Below are positions 26,001-31,893 of a DNA stretch of 64,000 bases, in pieces. The position numbers and the translations under genes are program-made. Source of the DNA: JAPLST01 sp964397565 (lineage in GTDB: Bacteria; Auribacterota; UBA3054; JAPLST01). The stretch is from assembly GCA_964397565.1 (NCBI GenBank), contig CAYNJC010000007.1:62001-126000 (forward strand). Reading direction: 5' to 3'. Positions within the stretch are counted from its first letter, which is position 1. The number at the start of each line of letters is the position of its first letter. The notes below the pieces were generated by a model. It saw only the letters and a list, made by a program, of their open reading frames with translations. It did no database searches and had not been told where the DNA came from.

Positions 26001-26984
26001 GCGCTCGATACCTACCGCTCGACAATCACCAGGCTCAACAGCGAGGCGGGCAAGATCAACCAGCAGCTTTTGTCGGGTGCAGCCGAAATCGGCCAGCGTC
26101 TTTTCGTAGGCGTTGACCGCTCGACTGGCACAGGCAAAGACAAGCGAACCGTGCGCTTTCGCGGCGCGGCGGCGGCGAAAGAAATTGCGGCGAATAATCT
26201 GATGCGCTTTCAGAATGCGCAGATCATCCGGCTCATGCAGCGCAGCGGGCTGCATGATGCATTCGCAAAGCGCCTCGCCGGGGCCGGCCTCGGCGAAGCA
26301 GATACCGCAAACATGATGGGCGCGTTCCGCAGCTCACCTTCGCTTTATTGGCAAACCCAGCGCGCCGGCGCGAAGTCAACCGCCGAGGGCGCGGCAATCG
26401 CAGAGCAAGAGCAACGGTTCGCTAAAATCCTGGCTGACGCCTACGCCGATGCCCAGCGCACCGGAACGCCCATGCCACCATTGGCCACACTGACGCAGCA
26501 GGGCTTGCCCGGGCTGGCAAACTTTTATGCCGGGGGGCGCTATAGTGCAAACTTGCAGGATGAGACGTTCTGGCAGCAGTTGGGCGGCAAGGGTGACGCA
26601 ACCGGCGGACTGATCGCGGCGCTCGGCGGCAATCAAACCGAGCTTGGTCGCAATAGCGCCGCGCTGGCCGCGCTCACCGCGACAATAACCGGCCGCGCGC
26701 CGGCGTTCACCATAGACGCGCCGTGGAAAAACGCACTGCAACCAGCAAACCTTCCGCCGGCGATGCTGCGCCGGCCTGACTTGCCCTTGGTCCCCGCCAC
26801 CAATGTCACCATCTTTCTAGACGGCGAGAAGCTCGGCCAGTTTATGGTCAACAGCGCCGGCCAGCAAGTTGTGACCGCAAAGCTGGCCGAGCGTGCCGCA
26901 ACTCAAGCCGCGCAAATTCTCACCCAGGCTGCGGCCGCCAATCAACGCAAGACGGCCATTGCCAACACCACCAACGCCCGCTGA
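23046..26984 (+). CDS. Phage tail tape-measure protein (TP901-type)
   Basis: A 1312-residue protein beginning 6 bp after the loader gene. Residues ~190-480 match the TP901 core (IKEYTEAVYKLTEAEMSRNEAL, VGMPIQQLIALIAKLNTNML, TGLRQALNSIVKHADKL). A hydrophobic segment follows (ATLAALGGPAGIAGIALLAA, ~600-620), then long alpha-helical repeats. Such proteins set tail length and are normally surrounded by tail-tube and baseplate genes. Here no other tail, capsid, portal or terminase gene is recognisable in the element, which is odd. It may be a satellite factor that remodels a helper phage tail, or a relic; the full length and open frame argue against simple decay. Confidence 0.82.
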   Translation: MPDQMHASGEGMIPGGGAGGRALERTLQLIAEIEKHLITVAAAAAKTRAGFAGTRDMILGIKQALLDLRNVQTLQTKLFPKQVTSLVEPMRALKTLAREVSDSHLGLLGRVRQWHTLVTAIQSKYAAIATTAAAVHGAIPQGFYSRKSATETLHEVRANQEARAAVTVARMRRQRSGALEGGPQNWSAGLTAQLTYWGRLRILFGAMQKITKGARSFIDMEGVVSRAVRTAVKDTSNYNEVQLAREQILRGSMQYLTQHRGTIKEYTEAVYKLTEAEMSRNEALKLAPTIMSLSVGLDAPIEATTQLLVGLNELYKTSIPGTDSSRMNKFAGMLALASKKEMASVQQLTAGVSYFGVVANQVGMPIQQLIALIAKLNTNMLTGSKAGTGLRQALNSIVKHADKLQSAFGISIDRTKPLDTLDILRQLRPQLEGAITTDTLQNLLGVSDVRALPSILLASRQAENINRLAGELKSASLENVFSMRDIMETNVPAQLEILSKNFDYLIGAFLRGAIGGDRMAQSLAHLNRGMATMQPVALAAGKTIRGAFTDPTLLGVGAIYGALKLVQWRIAAVAKAAAAAQAAGTAFNAGGATLAALGGPAGIAGIALLAAGGVAYAAERRRANLERAVEDSSRAEDAYRSQSEKLRDMADALDTGAASTDQFAKAQELLGRSVADTSGNIAAQVKSAKELALNLREQADVLARMARIEGRNVVSAIVAKRTGTGIAPGWARGVAAAFAPVAGEVAKAVESTRDLSDLLDDLQKLRDFGNRAGMTRGAIKQAAQDAAAPTRAQLAYARAQAQRLLTPGSGVAVAADQRGGVLQAVAQLDDAARVVTGALDTLFTVEETKAAQATAQVSRYAETLRNLRDQIADYDPSIQDRLQLIEREDITDVEKYRRSIELLTEELKRLDQVTTDARAGAAGIADPRSKDELAAASKQIKAFAKEHAKASEDRYHIEQQIAALRLDAEKRVAAAQAETAKRQSAALDTYRSTITRLNSEAGKINQQLLSGAAEIGQRLFVGVDRSTGTGKDKRTVRFRGAAAAKEIAANNLMRFQNAQIIRLMQRSGLHDAFAKRLAGAGLGEADTANMMGAFRSSPSLYWQTQRAGAKSTAEGAAIAEQEQRFAKILADAYADAQRTGTPMPPLATLTQQGLPGLANFYAGGRYSANLQDETFWQQLGGKGDATGGLIAALGGNQTELGRNSAALAALTATITGRAPAFTIDAPWKNALQPANLPPAMLRRPDLPLVPATNVTIFLDGEKLGQFMVNSAGQQVVTAKLAERAATQAAQILTQAAAANQRKTAIANTTNAR

Positions 26985-27013
26985 CCTTCCTTAATCAAAA
27001 CCAGAACAGCACT

Positions 27014-27388
27014 ATGCAAAACCCAACCAAACGCCGTGAACTGCACCGCCAACTTAACCAAATCATCCTGGCTGCCGCCCCACGCGAAGTCGTTTTCCAC
27101 AACCAAGACTCGATCTCGTGTTCTCATTCCAATCATCATTTTCCGTTGATTGAGTTTTGCAACGACCTCGCACAATTCAAACGCGTTCAAGACCTCGAAG
27201 ACACCGAACGCCGCGATGCGGCAACTCTTTACGAGACTTTGCATGATGGACTCGACCGCGCGCTTGACACGCCGGATGGCATCCGCGCGTGGCTGACCGA
27301 ATTCCAAGATTCAACGTGGAAAGAACCTTTTGCCAGCATGCACAAGATGCTCGCCGAGTGGATATCTTTTCAAAGGAGCGCGGCATGA
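27014..27388 (+). CDS. Unknown small protein after the tape-measure gene
   Basis: A 124-residue protein, mostly helical by composition (EDTERRDAATLYETLHDGLD), no membrane segment and no motif I recognise. It starts 29 bp after the tape-measure gene and its stop overlaps the next start by 4 bp (ATGA), which supports it being a real translated gene. Confidence 0.5.
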   Translation: MQNPTKRRELHRQLNQIILAAAPREVVFHNQDSISCSHSNHHFPLIEFCNDLAQFKRVQDLEDTERRDAATLYETLHDGLDRALDTPDGIRAWLTEFQDSTWKEPFASMHKMLAEWISFQRSAA

Positions 27389-27639
27389 TCAGCAGCGACC
27401 GCACACTCGAACTGATAACTGCAGCTGATGCCTTGATTGACTTCGGGCGTGACCTCGAGGCGAACGCGCCAGACCTTTTCCCAGCATACCGCGACGCGGC
27501 AGAAACCCTTGCCAACGTCATCATTGCCGCGTTTCAACGAGATTGCGCAGACTCTATCGAAGTAGTGTCCGTCATGCAGAACCTTGCCGACATTTGCACA
27601 TACACGCCCGCCGAGCAAGGCGTTGCTGATACCGGTTGA
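27385..27639 (+). CDS. Unknown small protein, translationally coupled
   Basis: An 84-residue acidic protein. I start at the ATG at 27385 (MISSDRTLELITAADALIDF) because it overlaps the previous stop and is preceded by AAAGGAGC. It is predicted to be all-helical. No family is recognised. Position after the tape-measure gene suggests an accessory of the same module. Confidence 0.5.
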   Translation: MISSDRTLELITAADALIDFGRDLEANAPDLFPAYRDAAETLANVIIAAFQRDCADSIEVVSVMQNLADICTYTPAEQGVADTG

Positions 27640-27808
27640 TGCTTGGGGGACATACAGCCCGCGGCAAGAATTGGAGTCCGGGGCAACCGGACGGGCCGCA
27701 CGGTCGCGCGGCACCTACTCCCAGAACGCCGGCGCTTTCGTTTAACATATTCCAATTCTTTCCCTATCCTAATTCTGATCTTCAACCCTAACCCCCAGAA
27801 GGATGACC

Positions 27809-28159
27809 ATGCCAACCATTGCCGATGAAATTGCCATGACGATCCACCGGCCGCTCACCAATGCCGAGCTCGAGGTCTTGCACGTCGCCGTACTCAAGCA
27901 CAAGCGCGAGATGAGCACGCGCGCGACCGCCTTCATGTTTGGCGTGACGGTGGCAACTGTCTGCCGGTATGTCAGCACGGGCCGGCTGCGGCGCAGCCGC
28001 CATGGCCACATCAGCCGCTGCTCGATCGACGCGCTACTGCTGCAGATGGCGCCGGCCGAGAAGGACGAGCCGAACGAGCAGAACGATTTTCCACAAAAGC
28101 GCCGCGGCTGTTTTGTGAAATGCAGCAAACATAACACCCCGGTCACACCAACCCTGTGA
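27809..28159 (+). CDS. Helix-turn-helix DNA-binding protein
   Basis: A 116-residue protein; the ATG at 27809 is preferred to 27803 because AGAAGGA lies 6 nt before it. Residues ~36-70 (TRATAFMFGVTVATVCRYVS then GRLRRSRHGH) form an HTH plus basic wing, as in excisionase/AlpA-like or MerR-type regulators. Its 3' end contains a coding hairpin (CACAAAA 28092-28098 with TTTTGTG 28111-28117). Probable regulator of the rightward genes; targets unknown. Confidence 0.6.
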   Translation: MPTIADEIAMTIHRPLTNAELEVLHVAVLKHKREMSTRATAFMFGVTVATVCRYVSTGRLRRSRHGHISRCSIDALLLQMAPAEKDEPNEQNDFPQKRRGCFVKCSKHNTPVTPTL

Positions 28160-28633
28160 AAAAGAATCTACCGATTTTTCCGAAAATGCCCGCCGGCGTT
28201 TTTTGCAAAAACAACCTTTTCGGAAATGGGGAAACCCCAGGTCGGGCCCGCAACCAGAGCACCGGCCGCGCCCTCGCCGCCAGAGCGCCGGCCGCGCCCG
28301 CGCCTATCGGAACGCCGGCTGACCTGAAGTCATCCGCAGCGTGCTGCAGCCATGCGGTCATCCCCCCGCCACCGCGACCGCCTACGCAAATTGCGCGCCA
28401 CGCAAAGACTCGCGTGTCACGCAATTTGCTTTTTCATCCCCCGTGATGGCCCCCGACCGCTTGCCCTCTATGGTCTACCCGCCCGCCGGCGCTGCCGGTG
28501 CCTGCTGCGCACACGGCGCTCAAAGCGCAATCCCGGACACGGCCTGGAACATAAGTGTAACTATGCGTACAGGCCGTTTTGCGCTGCGCAAATCCGTTGC
28601 TGACGGTGTACCACCTTACGCATAATTCCATCT
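28160..28633. other. Gene-free stretch before the tandem duplication
   Basis: No convincing gene in any frame. It holds an inverted pair CCGAAAA / TTTTCGG around a CGCCGGCG-TTTTTT stretch (about 28180-28223) that could terminate the upstream gene, and the left arm (28484-28512) of a 29-bp perfect inverted repeat whose right arm is 28939-28967. Confidence 0.4.
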
Positions 28634-30204
28634 TATGTGTCCCTGTCGCCGCCGTCAGCGTCAGCGGCAAGGCCATGGCCACGCGCTCATCCTTTACAAG
28701 GCGATGGAATCACATGCACGCAGCCGGCGCGCCGGTGTCAATCCGCGCGACTTCTTCTGTCACGGGCATTTGCCGAGCAAAGCCTCGCGCCAGAAGAAGA
28801 CGCTTGCCCCGGCGCCTTAAGCCGTCAGCGTGCATATGAATCCATCAGGTCGCACGCGCGCAGCTCGTGATCCTTGCCGCGAATTTTGATAATTGAGACG
28901 GCGTCGACAGCCGGCCGCGCCAAACGCAATCCGCGCCGGTGCGCAGCAGGCACCGGCAGCGCCGGCGACCTTCCGCTACTGCCGCCGCCCGCAAGCGTCT
29001 ATGTGGACTTCGACGTTCACGGCGGGCAGCCATGCTACCGCGCTATGATGCCAGCCTTCATCATCGTGCTTGCGCACGTCAGCGCGGCGCCGCGATGCGC
29101 ACTGCTTGACGGCGGGCAGCACCACGGCGCACAAATACCAGCGTCATGCAGCCACGCGCACCAGCGCAATATCCGCGCCCGCAATCGGCTGCGGTCAATG
29201 CGCTTCCGGGTGCGCCACCGACGTTGGAATTCGCGCGCCGCGCAGCCAGCTACCCGCCGCCGTCCTCGCCACGCCGCGGAATTGCGGCATTCTCATCCTG
29301 CGGACTGATTCCCACGCCGACACACGTGGTAGGGCGGGTCACCACCAGACACCCGGGGTCGGCACGGAAGGCCAGGGGTGCCAGCGCAAGGCAGCACCGC
29401 GCCCTGACAGACGCGCTGCTATGTGTCCCTGTCGCCGCCGTCAGCGTCAGCGGCAAGGCCATGGCCACGCGCTCATCCTTTACAAGGCGATGGAATCACA
29501 TGCACGCAGCCGGCGCGCCGGTGTCAATCCGCGCGACTTCTTCTGTCACGGGCATTTGCCGAGCAAAGCCTCGCGCCAGAAGAAGACGCTTGCCCCGGCG
29601 CCTTAAGCCGTCAGCGTGCATATGAATCCATCAGGTCGCACGCGCGCAGCTCGTGATCCTTGCCGCGAATTTTGATAATTGAGACGGCGTCGACAGCCGG
29701 CCGCGCCAAACGCAATCCGCGCCGGTGCGCAGCAGGCACCGGCAGCGCCGGCGACCTTCCGCTACTGCCGCCGCCCGCAAGCGTCTATGTGGACTTCGAC
29801 GTTCACGGCGGGCAGCCATGCTACCGCGCTATGATGCCAGCCTTCATCATCGTGCTTGCGCACGTCAGCGCGGCGCCGCGATGCGCACTGCTTGACGGCG
29901 GGCAGCACCACGGCGCACAAATACCAGCGTCATGCAGCCACGCGCACCAGCGCAATATCCGCGCCCGCAATCGGCTGCGGTCAATGCGCTTCCGGGTGCG
30001 CCACCGACGTTGGAATTCGCGCGCCGCGCAGCCAGCTACCCGCCGCCGTCCTCGCCACGCCGCGGAATTGCGGCATTCTCATCCTGCGGACTGATTCCCA
30101 CGCCGACACACGTGGTAGGGCGGGTCACCACCAGACACCCAGGGTCGGCACGCAAGGCCAGGGGTGCCAGCGCAAGGCAGCACCGCGCCCTGACAGACGC
30201 GCTG
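28634..30204. repeat. Near-perfect 785-bp tandem duplication
   Basis: 28634-29418 and 29420-30204 are direct copies with a 786-bp period. I found only two differences (29355 G versus 30141 A; 29367 G versus 30153 C). Both copies begin at TATG and the sequence after the second copy also begins TATG (30205), suggesting duplication through microhomology. Frames across it are open in several phases but their translations are Arg/Ala/Pro-rich and repeat with the DNA, so I do not call genes. The second copy runs directly into the parB-like fragment. Confidence 0.92.
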
Positions 30205-30672
30205 TATGGGCACCGCCGCACGAATGCCGACAAGCGCCGCTGCGTCGAGATCGCGCTGCGGGAGTTTGCCAACAAGATGAGCAGCAACGCAATCGCCAAA
30301 ATGTGCGGAGTGCATGATGGATTGGTTGCATCAGTTAGACAGACTCAACTTCCCGAATCGGGAAGTTCAACCCGCCTTGGGCTCGACGGAAAAGAGCGGC
30401 CCGCGCGCCGGGCGGCGGCAGTTGCAGAACACACCAACACCCAAAAGCCAAAGTCGAATGGGGTAAGATGTCGAAAATGGCACCAACACCACACGCTCCC
30501 CAAAGCAACCCCGCAAGCGCCACTGTCTTGGGTCATAATGACAAAACAAGCTCTGGAAGCCTCGTTTCGCAAACGAGCGAAGGCGAATTTTCCCAAAATG
30601 GTGCCGGTTCAGAACTCGGCGCCGGACGCTCACGCCAGGCGTCATTCTGGTGCGTCCTATGCCATGTATTAA
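30202..30672 (+). pseudogene. parB-like gene, C-terminal part
   Basis: From LYGHRRTNADKRRCVEIALR onward the frame matches the C-terminal half of ParB/Spo0J-type proteins found on mobile elements: an HTH (SSNAIAKMCGVHDGLVASVR), then QTQLPESGSSTRLGLDGKER. The N-terminal nuclease-like ParB domain that should precede it is missing or unrecognisable; the frame continues upstream into the tandem duplication. It may be a truncated gene or a short HTH protein still expressed. The codons for QLPESGS form a DNA palindrome (30347-30367), and that site is the apparent source type of the spacers in the array that follows. Confidence 0.65.
30347..30367. repeat. Coding palindrome in the parB-like gene
   Basis: AACTTCCCGA, one central A at 30357, and TCGGGAAGTT: a perfect 10-bp inverted repeat inside coding sequence. 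The centre is the third base of the third codon after the Gln codon at 30346-30348. Equivalent palindromes with different sequence occupy the same codon position in seven spacers of the neighbouring array. Confidence 0.85.
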
Positions 30673-30698
30673 TAATCGGGGTTATGTGAACTATCGAC

Positions 30699-30726
30699 TT
30701 GACCAACCCAGCAAATGGGGTAATAT
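30699..30726 (+). promoter_or_regulatory. Promoter reading into the repeat array
   Basis: TTGACC (30699-30704), 16 bp, TAATAT (30721-30726). Transcription would start about 30733, inside the first, degenerate repeat, so the array is probably transcribed rightward as one RNA. Confidence 0.55.
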
Positions 30727-30728
30727 CC

Positions 30729-31251
30729 CCTCGCGCGCGCGCGAGGCAGACCGAAAGACGATCAGCTGCTAACCGTTAGCACCTCCGTTCACCACGCGCG
30801 CGTGTGCGAGGCAGACCGCGAAAAGGTCAGCTTGGACAAAATCCAACCTCGTTCACTTCGCGCGCGTGTGCGAGGCAGACCTCAGGCGAACTCGGTAAAT
30901 TTACCGAGTTCGATCGTTCACTTCGCGCGCGTGTGCGAGGCAGACCTTGAGGTGGCGTTTTCCGCCACCTGAGGCCTCATCGTTCACTTCGCGCGCGTGT
31001 GCGAGGCAGACCAAGGCGGGTTGAGGTGGATGATTCATCCACCTCCGTTCACCGCGCGCGCGTGTGCGAGGCAGACCGTTAAGGTGCCTAAATTAGGCAA
31101 CTGCTTTGGTCCGTTCACCACGCGCGCGTGTGCGAGGCAGACCGCCGAGGCGGGTTGAACTTTCGTTTTCCGAAAGCCGTTCACCACGTGCGCGTGTGCG
31201 AGGCAGACCGTGTAGATCAGCATCGGAAATTCCGAACGTGTGCAAGGCAGC
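30729..31251 (+). CRISPR. CRISPR-like array: seven 31-bp repeats plus degenerate ends, eight palindromic spacers, no cas genes
   Basis: Full repeats start at 30787, 30851, 30916, 30982, 31047, 31113 and 31179. Each begins GTTCAC and ends GTGTGCGAGGCAGACC, with small changes at the two or three bases after GTTCAC. A degenerate first unit (30729-30752) and a last remnant (31236-31251) flank them. Spacers are 33-35 bp. The repeat can fold into a short stem (CUUCGCGC with GUGCGAGG, GCGU loop). Unlike normal CRISPR spacers, every spacer holds an inverted repeat (5-13 bp arms). No cas gene is in the window. Size and layout fit CRISPR; spacer content does not. The GTTCAC start recalls type I-F repeats, but the rest does not match them. 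Confidence 0.75.
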
Positions 31252-31858
31252 TTTTCTACCAGCATAAAAATACAGCACCACATTTTGTAGTGTAGCGCGA
31301 TCTTATACTACCGATTGAACACTGCAAGCCAGCCGCTAAACCGGCATAGCCACGCTGACGCCTATCAGCCCCAGCACCCGGCGCCAGTCGCACCAGCACG
31401 GTGGCAACCCGGACCAAGGCACCGAACGCCGCGCTGGCCTTGCCAACCTTTCCCCAATCCCGCCTCGCGCCCAGCCAGGCACGCCGGCGCGCGGCCGGCA
31501 GCCCGATCGCCACGCCGCCGCAGTGCCGGTACGATTATCCGCCTTTTGGCCAATTTTACCGGCAGTACCCCGGCCATCCCGAGGCGGCGGCGCGCCCGGC
31601 GTCGACTACCCCATGCCGACCATCGCCACCGCTGCAGCTATGGACAGGCCCAGCCTGTACCATGTGGTGAGCAATGCACGCGCACCGCAGAAACGTGCCG
31701 CCGGTCACAGGCGCAGCGGTCAAGCCATCGCCGCCGCATAGCCCGCGGCGCGCGTTCCCATCCCCAGCCATGCCAGCATACCACCCCGACCAATTCAGAC
31801 ACATTGTACAGGCTGTTGCGAAGGAAAACGAACGGCGAGGATAATCACCCAACCGCTC
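31252..31858. other. GC-rich gene-free stretch between array and restriction-modification gene
   Basis: Frames are open but their translations are Arg/Pro/Ala-rich without any recognisable domain. I see no hairpin terminator with a T-run after the array. It ends in the promoter of the MmeI-like gene. Confidence 0.4.
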
Positions 31859-31887
31859 TTGCACAGCCGCGCTCATTTCGCTATACT
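31859..31887 (+). promoter_or_regulatory. Promoter of the MmeI-like gene (leaderless geometry)
   Basis: TTGCAC (31859-31864), 17 bp, TATACT (31882-31887), 6 nt, ATG at 31894. No Shine-Dalgarno. A second copy of this promoter with the first ~14 codons lies at 35766-35843. Confidence 0.75.
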
Positions 31888-31893
31888 TGCCGC

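Noticed and set aside
28874..30094. Several repeated open frames (144 and 178 codons) inside the tandem duplication
   Set aside because: They occur in multiple phases, have Arg/Ala/Pro-rich composition and repeat only because the DNA is duplicated. No domain is recognised.
30729..31251. Integron-type attC array
   Set aside because: Units are only ~65 bp with no gene cassettes between them and no integron integrase; the GTTRRRY-type core sites are not present.
31035..31283. Small minus-strand protein encoded across the array (VCLAHARVVNG repeats)
   Set aside because: The frame is a by-product of repeats whose spacing (64-66 bp) is not a constant multiple of three; it has no start signal and breaks outside this part of the array.
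31315..31893. Upstream extension of the MmeI-like gene by 193 codons
   Set aside because: The extension is Arg/Pro-rich with no domain, while a leaderless promoter points to the ATG at 31894 and the protein length from there matches MmeI.
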